Of a stretch of 17,537 bases of DNA, positions 8,292 through 17,537 are shown piece by piece; within the stretch, counting starts at the first letter, position 1, and each line of letters opens with the position of its first letter. The notes under the pieces are model-generated. The model was not told the DNA's origin. It saw only the letters and a program-made list of their open reading frames with translations, and made no database searches. A program made the position numbers and the translations under genes. The DNA lies in assembly GCA_910592005.1 (NCBI GenBank), contig CAJVPP010001851.1, forward strand, positions 1 through 17,537, written 5' to 3'. This DNA comes from Funneliformis mosseae (Eukaryota > Glomeromycota > Glomeromycetes > Glomerales > Glomeraceae).

Positions 8292-8455
8292 AAATCAACT
8301 CGAATCAACTCAAGTTTAAATCAAGTCAAGTTAAATATTTAACTTAATTTAAATTTGGTATGATTTACAAATCATCGAGTCAAAAAAATATAAACTCAAC
8401 TTGATTTAAACTTGACTTAACTTATCTGACTCATAAGTTAATTTGACTCGTCTAA
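8292..8455. repeat. Inverted repeat element with CAAGTTTAAATCAAG arms
   Basis: The arm 8308-8334 (core TCAAGTTTAAATCAAGT) is mirrored at 8391-8417 with 23 of 27 positions matching. Just inside the left arm AAGTTAAATATTTAACTT (8328-8345) is a perfect 18-bp palindrome. AACTCG, GACTCA and TTGACTCG motifs border both sides. It shares this vocabulary with 3960-4115, so it is probably a small foldback-type element of a local family. Confidence 0.6.
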
Positions 8456-8460
8456 AACTT

Positions 8461-10740
8461 TATATAAGATAGTCTGAATTATTATATTTATCATATTTTG
8501 ACACTATAAAATATATTATAATTGATCTAATACATTGCTTATTTTTAGGTATTATATAATAGATAGTAAAATAAATTTAAATTAATAAAGAAATTTTATC
8601 ATCAAATTTTCTAAATAACATTTAAAAAAAATGAATAAGTTTTAAATTCTATTTAATTTCAGATAAAATTTATAAAGGAGAAAATTTTTCTAATTTTATA
8701 ATTAATTAGTAATAAATATTTTTTACTATATATTACTTATTACTGTTTCATTTTAAAAATATCTTATAATTATAAATAAAAAGATTTTTATATATTTTAT
8801 AAGGATTCATATAATTTTAATAAGCCAAATTGTAGAATCAGATCTATATATAAAGTACATTAAAGATTAATTGAGATGGTGAAATTAATTAAGAATAATT
8901 ATAAGCATAACAAAATCATTAAATATTTATTTTTTTCTTTATTTATATGATTACTTAATAGATTATAGTCTATTATATATATTTTAATATTTTTCTTTTG
9001 AACATATAAATGAAATATTAGGTATTTTTTTTTAAAAATTTCTTAAATAAATTGACTTATTAATTATAAATATTTTTTAGATTTTTTACAAAATAGTAAT
9101 AGAAAAATTAAAATTTAAACTAATGCATTAATTGATATTTGATATTCAAATTAATAATATTATAAGTTCTGATAGTATTAAGGTAAAAGTACTTAAATTA
9201 CTAGACAATTAGCGTCTTTTAATTTTATTTCAGATATAAATAAATTTCTTTTAATAAAATCTACTAATTTTGAATAAAATCACAAAATATTAAGAAATCA
9301 AATATTACTGATATTGAAATATTTTTTGATAAATTCCTTAAACCATTATCTAATAATATAATTATTTTAAGTAAAATATTTAATTTGATGATTAAATATT
9401 ATAAGGTAATTATAATATATTAGAATTTAAGAAGCCATTTAATAATCCAAAAGATGGTATAATAATTCAGATCAAAATAAATCAATTTAGAAGGTATTAA
9501 ATTAGTTTTAAAATTTTTAGTTTATCAATGTCTTTGTAATATGTAAAAAATTTGTATATTTTGATCAAATTTATTATAAATGATAAAACTATTAATTGTT
9601 ACCTAGGTCAAGTCTAATCTTATTCTACTTATAAAATCAATTTGCTATCTAGACTAACTGAATATTTTAATATATATTCACTAGTATAAATTTACAAGTT
9701 TTTTAAATATTTAATATTATTTTAATAAAGAAAAAATATGTAATATTAAAGTATAAGAATCTGATTTTATTTAGAAAGTCATAATTGTATAATACCAGTT
9801 TATCATATTTTGAATTAATTTATATTAATAAACTATTAAATTTCAGTCTAGTAAAATGCAAAAAAATATTTAGCTATTAATTCAATTAATAGAAAATACC
9901 ATTTGTAAAAATAAATATTTTTAGTCTAAATTTATGATTTAAAATATAAAATATCAGTTATATTTCTTTATATTTTAAATTTTTAATGTATATCAATTGA
10001 ATATAAATTGGATATCAATTAGCTATAAATAAAAAAATCAAATTTTAGATGAATTCTTAATGTATGTTAATTGACTATACAGATTTTAATGATTTGCTGA
10101 TTTTAGATCGATTTTAGACTAATTTTTTACAATTAAATTTATTTGATTTTGATTTATATGATATATTAAAAATTAGTATTTTTGTTAAATTAATAATATG
10201 ATTGCAGGTAAATTTTATATTGATTTTTAGTAGATAATTCAATAATTCTATTTATTAATTTTCTAATTAAAAGTTAATAGTTGTAATATAATTAGTATAT
10301 TAAGTTTAGGATAATTATAAATATTTTATCTTATAATCAATTTATTTTATTATTATAAATATAATAATATTTCTTTTAAAAAACACTTGCTTTTTCTTAA
10401 TTTCATAATTTTTAGTTTATTATTTATAATTTTTAAATAAAATTTAAATATAACAAACTATTTAAATATTTTTTTTTATTATTATTAATATTTATAAATA
10501 CATTTAATTTAAATTGTATTATTAAAAGTTCTTTACTATTTAATTAAAAGATAATTCATAAAAATTTTAATAAAATATGTATAAATTAAAAAAATATCAG
10601 TTTTAATATTTTAAGTAGAAAATTTTTAAAAAAAATTTAAAAATCAATTTTCATTTATTAATAATAATAATAATTTTTTTTGATTTTATATAAATTTTAT
10701 AAATTTTTTATTAAAAAATAAAAAAAAAAATAATATTTTT
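8461..10740. other. Extremely AT-rich gene-free stretch
   Basis: Both strands were read: no frame gives more than short, low-complexity peptides and no terminal repeats or known motif stands out apart from the dispersed repeat at 10005-10135. CpG is almost absent (a single one around 9213 and one near 10109). It is most simply old, strongly AT-drifted repeat DNA. Confidence 0.5.
10005..10135. repeat. Dispersed repeat, copy B
   Basis: ATCAATTAGCTATAAATAAA (10015-10034), then ATCAAATTTTAGATGAAT, and TTTGCTGATTTTAGATCGAT followed by TTTTAGACTAATTTTT reproduce the order of copy A at 7525-7720, with more divergence and a higher A+T content. No gene overlaps. Confidence 0.5.
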
Positions 10741-10752
10741 GAGATTGTCTAA

Positions 10753-10850
10753 CAGGTAAATTTGTCTGTAAACTTAAAAAAAAGTGGTAATTTCAAAATA
10801 AAATAAATATTAAATATTATTTTAATAATATAATACTGTAAAATACTAAC
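10753..10850 (+). repeat. Left end of a palindrome-ended repeat (copy 1, truncated)
   Basis: CAGGTAAATTTGTCTGTAAA followed by ACTTAAAAAAAAGT, then AATAAAATAAATATTAA...TTAATAATATAAT aligns with the left end of the element at 15928-16582 (CAGGCAAATTTGCCTGCGAA, then CATAAAAAAAAAGT). The end is a near-palindrome (10752-10769). The right end is not clear. Since it lies about 1.2 kb beyond the 3' end of the transposase fossil, it may be that element's terminus. Confidence 0.5.
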
Positions 10851-11059
10851 TAATCTATCCTTCTTATGTAAAATACCCTTAAGGTTTTAGACTAAAATTT
10901 GTAAAAATCTACATAGTATATATAAGCGATTTTTTTTTTAATGTAATTAATAAATTTTAATAAAAATATATATAAAACAAATTAAAAATAAATTATTTTA
11001 TTTAAATTTCATTATTTAAAATAAATTAAAAATCTTTCAAATTATTGTATTCAATTTTA

Positions 11060-11190
11060 TTATCATGATTGCTTTTATTACTTCATTATTACTATTTTTA
11101 TTTGATTCATTTTCTTTGTCTTCATCTGTTATAAGATCATCATAATTAAAATCATATTATCTTCTATACTATCAGTTTTAACTGAAATAC
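11060..11190 (-). pseudogene. Short acidic coding-like fragment
   Basis: On the minus strand a frame reads YDDLITDEDKENESNKNSNN and then EVIKAIMIIKL before a stop; DSIEDN precedes it in a neighbouring frame. Acidic, Asn/Glu-rich tails of this kind are common at the C-termini of pogo/Tigger-like transposases, and the fragment lies downstream of such a fossil on the same strand. Low complexity makes chance a real alternative. Confidence 0.25.
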
Positions 11191-11269
11191 TATAACATTT
11201 AAATGATTTATAAATCAAATTTAAATTGATATTTTTTTATACAGTTTTTACCTATTATTACTGTAGAAT

Positions 11270-11660
11270 TCTTCAACTTGAGATGGTCACGTTATCAAGT
11301 CTCTACTCAAAATTTCTAATTGCAATTTACTGCAGTTAAGACGTTAAGGTCTATCTAACTTTTAACTTTACTAAATTTACACGTTAGATTTAAACAAATC
11401 TATCAAGTATGAAGACTTGAAAAACAAGATTATGAACAATTTTAATTAAAGAATTCAGATGATGAACTCAATTACAAATAATGTGTAGGATCACGTCAGA
11501 CTATATGAAGACACAAAGAGGTAAAAAGATATAAGTTTTAATTAATTCCTTTATTAATACTGAAACTCGTACTTACAAACTTGCAAAAGAGTTACTTCAA
11601 TTTGCAAAAGAGTTTATTTACAACATAAGCAAAAAGTCTATCTATTTATACAAATTTTTT
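11270..11660 (-). other. GC-richer segment with promoter-like and polyadenylation-like signals, possible solo LTR remnant
   Basis: On the minus strand a TATAAATA box (11650-11643) is followed by two copies of AACTCTTTTGCAA 21 bp apart (plus-strand positions 11581-11593 and 11602-11614), an AATAAA signal (11555-11550) and TCTGACGTGATCCTACACA near 11508-11490. The TATA, repeat, AATAAA, CA order is what an LTR would show, and the segment is less AT-rich than its surroundings. No second copy or TG...CA pair with a target duplication was found, and no retrotransposon genes are present, so this stays a suggestion. Confidence 0.25.
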
Positions 11661-11939
11661 TATCATGGCTAATTAATTATTATGCTATAAACTAACTAAT
11701 TTAGTAAATAAAATATAAGTAAAATAAATATATTAAAAATACGTAAAATAATAAAAATATAAGATAAAATAAAAATAATAATAAAATTTAGAATATTAAA
11801 AATACGTATAACACTAAATATTCTTAAATTTCTTTTAATTAGTAAAATTAGGATTATCATCCATATTTGGAAGATCTTTAGAATTACATAGATCTTTCGT
11901 ATTTTCAGAATTCGCAGAATTTTCAATATTTTCAGAATT

Positions 11940-12900
11940 TTAGATTAAGAGATCATTATACTACGTCATTCACGTGACTTTATTATAACTAGTTAATTGC
12001 TTCGTTAATACTATAAAGATACTCTGCCTAGCTGAAGTTAATTATAAATCTTATTTATTATCCACTCATTATAAAGTTCACAAATCTATTAAAAAAAAAT
12101 AATTTAATTTATATTATAATAAATATAATAAATGATAATAACTAATACTTATATTGAATTTAAAAAATTTATTAATTGCTATATTAAGAGATTATAATTT
12201 AAATATTAATTCTTTAGAAATTACTACTATATTTATATGAAACTCATCTAAATTTTATTTAATAAAATTAATTAAATGATTACAAAAATAATCTAAAATA
12301 AGAAGAGATCTTGAATTTATTAATTGTTTAAAAGAACTTTTAGACTAAATATTATTAATTTACTAAATCATTTTTTTTATTTACCTAAATTTTTTCATTA
12401 ATTTTAATAAATATACTACCTGAAACCTTTTTTTTAAATTTATTTTTTCAATTTAAAAATAATAATAGAAGATAATTTTGATTTATCAACTATACAACTT
12501 AATATAATTATAAATGTAGTTCTTTCATATCCTGTAGTTTTAATACTAATTATATTAGAATTATATTTTTTTAAAGTATAAGAATTAGGTAAATAGAAGT
12601 TTTATCTATATTTGCAATAAATTGAAAAGGATAATCATATTATAAAAAACAAAGCTTAAAAACTCTATTATTTTTCAAGTAAATCCTTTAATAAGTATTA
12701 AATTACGATTATTTTTTATTTATTTGAAAGATTATGATAAATTATAAAATAATCTATCTACTTTTTGTAATTTAAATGAAAAAATTATAGAATATATTTT
12801 CTGAAAATTTTCAGTTTATAAAAGTTCTTTGGCTTTTTTCATTGATATATTTCTAGTAATTAGTAAACTTTATATATGATAATTAGTAATCTATTCTACT
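11940..12900 (-). pseudogene. Decayed pogo/Tigger-like DDE transposase
   Basis: DDE transposases of the pogo/Tigger group (DDE_1, CENP-B-like) cut and paste DNA using three acidic residues. On the minus strand an N-terminal piece ISMKKAKEL (12848-12821) leads to ANIDKTSIYL, the family's N-[IM]-DETP block, with the first Asp at 12606-12604. Next comes ISIKTTGYERTTFIIILSC, then FKLKK, then SGSIFIKINEK, all collinear with the family. SLLILDYF carries the second Asp (12293-12291). HINIVVIS leads to SLNIAINKFFK, where the third acidic residue is Asn (12185-12183). Further on, EAIN (12003-11992), a TAG in place of Trp, and HVNDVV are still readable. Many stops and several frameshifts make it inactive. 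Traces of the N-terminal DNA-binding part may reach 13.1 kb. The minus-strand frame at 11696-11926 lies beyond it and is low complexity. Confidence 0.75.
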
Positions 12901-13332
12901 AAATCTTATTCTAATTTTAAAAAAAAATAATTGTCTATTACTATATAACTTTAATAAATAAGATACTAAAATTTTTAGCTGGTCCTTTTTTTTCCTCTAA
13001 TCCTGAATTTGATTTGACTCTAAATCAAAATATCTTACTATTCTATAAATATTATTGAATGTTACAAATATTATAAACCATTAATTTTTCATATATATAC
13101 CATTATCTTCTTTTTTTTAAAGTAACTCTAGAATATTTAAACTTTTAATTGCCTATAACAATCATTTTAAAAAATTGTAAAATATGATACAAGTAAAATG
13201 TAATATAAATATGTTAAATTTTATTATTATTACAATTTATATTGATCTACATATTATATATAATTACCTTTTTAAAAATCCCTTTTATTTAAATACCTTC
13301 CTAATTAAACTATCTAAATATTTTACAAATTT

Positions 13333-13624
13333 AAGGTAGATTTGTAAAAAATCTAGAGTAGATTAGTCAGTACTTTATAATAATTATATTTTTAATATAT
13401 ATTTTATTAATTTTATTAAAAGAAATTTAAGTTTATTAAGAAGTTTTTTAAATAATTCATTTCTTAATAAATTATAAAAATATAATAATTAAAATTATTA
13501 TTTATAATAAATTTTATAATATTTTATTTTAATTAATATTACTAAAAATAAATATTAATAAGATTGTTAAAGATTAATAATAAAATTTTTAATATAAAAT
13601 TTTTAGCTTTTTACAATCTAAAGG
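13333..13624 (+). mobile_element. Palindrome-ended repeat, copy 2 (internally deleted)
   Basis: The ends are TAGATTTGTAAAAA (13337-13350) and its inverse TTTTTACAATCTA (13608-13620), with AAGG on the outer side of each (13333-13336, 13621-13624), a possible 4-bp target duplication. The interior matches the element at 15928-16582 in two blocks. Positions 13394-13459 match 16044-16109 at 64 of 66. The block from 13460 (TTTCTTAATAAATTATAAAA...) matches that from 16224. About 114 bp present in the longer copy are missing. No ORF. Confidence 0.6.
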
Positions 13625-13706
13625 ATAATAAAGATAAATAAAACTAAATTATTTTACTAAAATTTTAGTTTTTATTTTAAAATACATTTATAATTTTTTA
13701 ATAATA

Positions 13707-15849
13707 CAGTTAACTCTTTATAAATGCATCCCCTTGAAACCAGTTATAAGAGTGAATTTAGAAAGAATGTACATTTATAAAATAAGAAAATTATATAATT
13801 AATATTATATATTAACTAATATTTTATTAAAATTTAAAATTTTATAAAATAAAAATAATTATTCTTATAAATTAATTAGAAATTAAAAAAATTATTATTA
13901 TTAAATTAAAATATAATCCAAATTATTGACCTATTATTACATTAAATTAATTTTTCTTTATTAATAAATTTTTCAAATTTTTCTTGTTAATTTTATTTAT
14001 TCACTTGCAAGATTTTTTGTTTTTTTATTACTATCAATAAGGTTATTACTTCTTCTTATACTTTACTTTTACAAGAACTTTAACATTTTTTCATATTTTA
14101 ATTTTACTTGCATTAGTTTCAAAATCTTTAAAATATGTATCTTTTAAATACCTTTTAACATGATCTTCCTAAAGAAAATAATTTATCATAATAACTGCCT
14201 AAAGATTCAGCCAAAAAGCTAAAGATAATAATATAGACAAATAGCATAAATATTTTATGATCAATTATTTTTTTTATAGTTAGATCCTTTTTTAAAGTAG
14301 ATACGAAATTTGAAATTTGTGAAATAATACCTAATATTACTGAAAATAAACCTTTTGCCTTTTATGTATTTGTTCAAAATACTCATCTTCAATATTAAAA
14401 TAAAGATATAAATATATTATCATTAATATGTTGTAAGAGTATTCTTCTTTCATCAACACAAAGCAGGATCTTAATGTTAGATTAAATATCAAAATTTTCT
14501 TTTAAATAGCCTGTATCAATACCAATATTTTCTAATTCTTGATTTTTAATAATTTCATAATGATTTGCAGCTTCTATTGCAGGTTTACAAATAGCTTTAC
14601 TATTTACCTTTAAGATGTGTTTACAAAACTCACTTGGATTATTTTTAGTATCTATCAAAGAAATAACTTTTATTAAAAATTATTAAACTTTACTGGATCT
14701 TTAATAACTTTAAAACAATTGATGAATTTCTTTATATAAGTTGATAGGTGAAGAAAACAATTCAGATCTATACCTAAATTTAAGTATAAGGTATAAACCT
14801 TTCTTATATATTCTTTAATAAATCTCAATTTACTATAACCTAAGGATTATATAATAAAATATAAGGTATATATCTATCTTTATCTTTAGAACTTTTATCA
14901 TAATGTAATATAATTATGAAAATTTCAAACATAATTTGAATCATCTTTAAATTCATAATTGAATGCAAGAAATACATATTCAAAATTAAGTACATCTTCA
15001 TGAATGACCAATTTTGAAATTTTACTTGTGATTTCTGATAATAAATAATTATAGTTAAAAAATATTATTGTAAATAATCCAATTTTGATCATATATAATT
15101 CTTACCATTAATTATAATCTCTAATACATTTTTATTTATATTATTCAATTCAAAAATAGAAGTTTCTGAATTTAAATCTTTATTCTTCCTATGATAAAAA
15201 GTAATATTTTCTGATATATTAAACTAAAGTTTGATTAATATTTTCAGTTTCTTCATATTAAATATTCCTATATTATCTAATAATTATTGTCTGAAAAAGA
15301 TAATTTCTATTTCAATATCTAAAACACTGAATTTTTCAGAAAAAAAAAAAAGTTTTATTTTAATACATATTTATACTAGCTTGTTATCTTAATATTTATA
15401 TTACAAACTATTTTTCAGTTTCTTAGAAGAATTCATCTTTAGAAAAAGATACTTTCTACTAATATGAGCAAGAATAATAGAGTTTCTTATGATTAGTCAT
15501 CAATTATCACTTTGATTTTTTAAAATTATTTTGTGATTGTTAATTTTGTTACAAGAATAAGTGATTATATACATTAATTTTATTATTACTAATTAGAGAT
15601 TAGATAAATTTCTGCACATATATTATAATAATAAGTATTTATAAGGTATTATTGAAATTATTTTTATTTTAAAAAGAGTTATTCAAAGAAAAAAAATAAT
15701 ATCTTTTTTTATTATAACATATTTTAATATGAAGATTGATATCTTATATTATAACTAGAAAGAATAGTCAAAATTTTGACTTTAATCATGATAATAATAA
15801 TGATAAAATAGTAACTAAAGTAAAAATAGTCATAATATAAGAGAAACTG
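13707..15849. mobile_element. Candidate pogo/Tigger-type element, about 2.1 kb
   Basis: The left end CAGTTAACTCTTTATAAATG (13707-13726) has the CAGT start and the CTCTTTATAA...CCCCTTGAAACC...TTATAAGAG layout typical of Tigger-type terminal repeats. The right end, read on the minus strand from 15849, is CAGTTTCTCTTATATTATG, an imperfect match. Both ends are flanked by TA (13705-13706, 15850-15851), the expected target duplication, and 2.1 kb is a normal size for the group. The inner match of the two ends is weak and the enclosed gene fossil is not recognisably a pogo transposase, so the pairing is provisional. Confidence 0.4.
14155..15470 (-). pseudogene. Decayed gene of unknown family inside the 2.1-kb candidate element
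   Basis: Successive minus-strand open stretches read like protein. These include 15038-14927 (SEITSKISKLVIHEDVLNFE...FNYEFKDDSN), 14840-14675 (YSKLRFIKEYIRKVYTLYLN...FLHLSTYIKKFINCFKVIKD) and 14667-14482 (VISLIDTKNNPSEFCKHIL...KPAIEAANHYEIIKN...IGIDTGYLKENFD). Then a short piece near 14480-14390 (IKILLCVDERRILLQHINDN) and 14355-14155 (KGLFSVILGIISQISNF...IFMLFVYIIIFSFLAESLGSY) follow. Frameshifts separate the pieces, for instance between 14673 and 14667. The last piece is hydrophobic enough for a membrane span. No DDE, helicase or polymerase motif was found. It may be cargo or an unfamiliar transposase. Confidence 0.4.
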
Positions 15850-15927
15850 TAAAGTATGTAATTATAGTAAAAATGGTAAAGGTAATAGTAGCTATCATTA
15901 TAATAGATATAAATATGATTACTATCC

Positions 15928-16582
15928 CTTAAACTGTAAAGCAGGCAAATTTGCCTGCGAACATAAAAAAAAAGTATTAATTTTTTAATAAAAAATAAAA
16001 TATTAATGTTAATAATATAATTATTATATAAAAAATATAGTTTAATATATATTTTATCAATTTTATTAGAAGAAATTTAAGTTTATTAAGAAGTTTTTTA
16101 AATAATTCAATATTTAAAATTAAGTTTTGAAAAATTTATTATAATAATTTTTTAAAAATTTTCTTAAAGTTCATATGTTTATAAACTAATTAAATCACTT
16201 TACTATTAATAAAAGTTATAAAATTTCTTAGTAAATTATAAAAACTAATTGTAATAATTAAAGTTATTCTTCATAATAAATTTTATAATATTTTATTATA
16301 ATTAATATTACTAAAAGTAAATGTTAATAAGTTGTTCAAAGATCAATGATAAAATTTTTTAATTTATAATTATTTTAAAAATTACAAGTTTTTAGCTTAT
16401 AAGTAATCTTAAATTTCTTATTATATAATTAAAAATATAATTTACTATATTATTATATATATTTATAAAATTAAATTAAAAAAAAAATTTTTTTAAAATT
16501 TTAATTTTTCATAAAAGTAAATCAGAAAGGAATTTATAATAAATAAGCAGGCAAATTTTCCTGTGAGCCTTTACAGTTTAAG
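15928..16582 (+). mobile_element. Palindrome-ended repeat, copy 3 (longest)
   Basis: The 14-bp outer ends are perfect inverted repeats: CTTAAACTGTAAAG (15928-15941) and CTTTACAGTTTAAG (16569-16582). Inside each lies a second inverted pair. On the left, GCAGGCAAATTTGCCTGC (15941-15958) is itself a perfect 18-bp palindrome; on the right, GCAGGCAAATTTTCCTG (16548-16564) is its imperfect inverse. The interior is nearly pure A+T with no ORF. Flanks give no obvious target duplication. It shares its interior with 13333-13624 and its left end with 10753-10850, all in the same orientation. It is a non-autonomous element of an undetermined family. Confidence 0.65.
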
Positions 16583-16800
16583 AAATAATAATCTTTTTTT
16601 TAGAGGATTTTAAAAGTAATTTAATAAGATCATTAAATAATTTTAATGATAAAAATATAAACTTTGAATAGAATTCTTTATTAGATAATAATAATTAGAT
16701 CAGTTAAAATAAATTCACTTAAATTTTATTTTACTTATTAAATTCAGTTTTATTTTTGTAGATATTTATAGATTCTAAAGAAGCATTATTAATAAGTTCT
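16583..16800. other. AT-rich spacer with nothing recognisable
   Basis: No protein-like frame, repeat or terminal motif was seen. The base composition changes clearly towards higher GC at about 16800. Confidence 0.4.
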
Positions 16801-17537
16801 ATCAGTAGGGCAATTTTGGGGGTTCTGGGGTCAAAATTACTAAAAAGGTATTCAGAAAGCTCCCAATCATATGCCCGAAGCTCTTCTAGTAATAAAAATC
16901 TATAATATAGAATTCAGATTTAAAAATCGCTCTGGCGTTCAATTTCGTTATAAGTCCTCCTTGTTATAAAATTTGAGCTTCGAAATCAAAAACTGATATA
17001 ACCTTTCTAGCGCGATTTTAAACCCACCAAAGATATCAAAAAAAAATACCATTCTATTTGCCTTTGAGATGACGTGAGATTGGCAAGAACCAAAGGTTCA
17101 AAGTCAAACTCGTAGAGTCTCTGCAAACCTTCTATGTATATTAATATTTATGCTATACTGCTTGCCTTTGGGAGTAGACTCGATTATTGAGGAACGAAGT
17201 GACAAAATATTTGAGTCTACGACCTTGTCAAGCCAAAGATGTATACTAATTTTTGAGATATCTTAGAATTAATTCTAAAACTGATTCTTTGTCGTAATCA
17301 AAGGGTTAAATTTTGGTATCACGACCAAAGGGAGGGTACCAAAATTTTGTATGGGGTACCAAAATTTACGGGTAGGATACCAAAATGTTGAATGATAAGA
17401 AGTAAATCAAAAGGGTCATTGAACCTATTCTAGTATACAATTGATTTCTCGATATGTAGAAAATCATTCTAGAGCCAATTTTTCTAGAAAATACTAGGGT
17501 CAAAAAGTTATACGAAAAAAATAAGTCTCACCTCTGG
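16801..17537. other. GC-richer, CpG-retaining segment, probably a younger repeat or gene flank running out of the window
   Basis: The text changes abruptly: TTTTGGGGGTTCTGGGG at 16815-16831, and CpG-containing words such as AAATCGCTCTGGCGTTCAA and CTAGCGCGATTTTAAACC. No long ORF exists on either strand. Small structures include GAACC-AAA-GGTTC (17087-17099) and GTAGACTC (17174-17181) mirrored by GAGTCTAC (17213-17220). TTGCCTTTGRGA occurs twice (17058 and 17162). It is cut off by the window end, so it could be part of a larger repeat. Confidence 0.4.
17335..17394. repeat. 20-bp tandem motif, three units, plus one inverted copy
   Basis: GGTACCAAAATTTT (17335), GGTACCAAAATTTA (17355) and GGATACCAAAATG (17375) are spaced exactly 20 bp apart. 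AAATTTTGGTATC (17308-17320) is the same word in reverse orientation just upstream. The array may be a protein-binding cluster or a nascent minisatellite; nothing in the window decides. Confidence 0.7.

Noticed and set aside
7914..8308. Two overlapping minus-strand open frames encoding Phe/Ile/Leu-only peptides
   Set aside because: They are translations of the purine-rich low-complexity tract and have no codon or motif structure.
11696..11926. 76-codon minus-strand open frame rich in Ile, Leu and Lys
   Set aside because: The repeating AAAATATTAAAAATACG-type sequence explains the composition; another frame reads Asn/Ser/Glu repeats, so neither is convincing as a separate gene.
13625..15927. 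LTR retrotransposon with the repeats 13333-13624 and 15928-16582 as its LTRs
   Set aside because: The repeats lack TG...CA ends, carry their own terminal inverted repeats, and no reverse transcriptase or integrase motif is visible between them.

Overview
This is very AT-rich eukaryotic DNA that looks like an accessory, heterochromatin-like region. It holds no clearly intact large gene, no tRNA or rRNA, and many layers of decayed mobile DNA. Composition, degenerate pogo/Tigger-type DNA transposons, a decayed large-DNA-virus or Pol delta-like family B DNA polymerase, and islands of TGACTC/GGTACC-type repeats suggest a fungus, most likely an arbuscular mycorrhizal one (Glomeromycotina, Rhizophagus-like). 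The host assignment is inference from memory and style and cannot be proved here.

The left block (1-5.1 kb) is richest in former coding DNA. A strong nested hairpin (22-109) is followed by a plus-strand gene fossil of unknown family (94-1729). A minus-strand fossil of a family B DNA polymerase (2632-3830) follows: exonuclease motifs I, II and III and polymerase motif A are all readable through about a dozen stops and frameshifts. A second minus-strand fossil (4124-4713) lies back to back with the one credible small intact ORF (4815-5069, 84 codons).

The middle block (5.1-8.5 kb) is made of repeats. It has a cluster of Tc1/mariner-style MITEs with TA flanks (5.12-5.96 kb), then three unrelated tandem arrays in a row (19-bp units 6565-6938, about 82-bp units 6944-7169, 25-bp units 7375-7518). 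A dispersed repeat (7525-7720), a 0.5-kb purine-rich tract (7735-8280) and an inverted repeat built of CAAGTTTAAATCAAG-like arms (8292-8455) follow.

The stretch 8.46-10.74 kb is almost pure A+T with no gene visible. From 10.75 to 16.6 kb, copies of a palindrome-ended repeat (10753, 13333-13624, 15928-16582) alternate with DNA-transposon remains. One is a readable pogo/Tigger-like DDE transposase fossil on the minus strand (11940-12900, probably extending to about 13.1 kb). The other is a 2.1-kb candidate element with CAGTT... terminal inverted repeats and TA flanks (13707-15849), which carries another, unidentified minus-strand gene fossil.

The right edge (16.8-17.5 kb) is GC-richer and keeps CpGs. 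It carries a 20-bp tandem motif containing GGTACCAAAATTT and small hairpins, and may be the flank of a younger repeat or a gene outside the window. In the fossils, many lost residues fit C-to-T or G-to-A transitions (Asp to Asn, Gln or Trp to stop). This fits decay by cytosine methylation and deamination or a RIP-like process.
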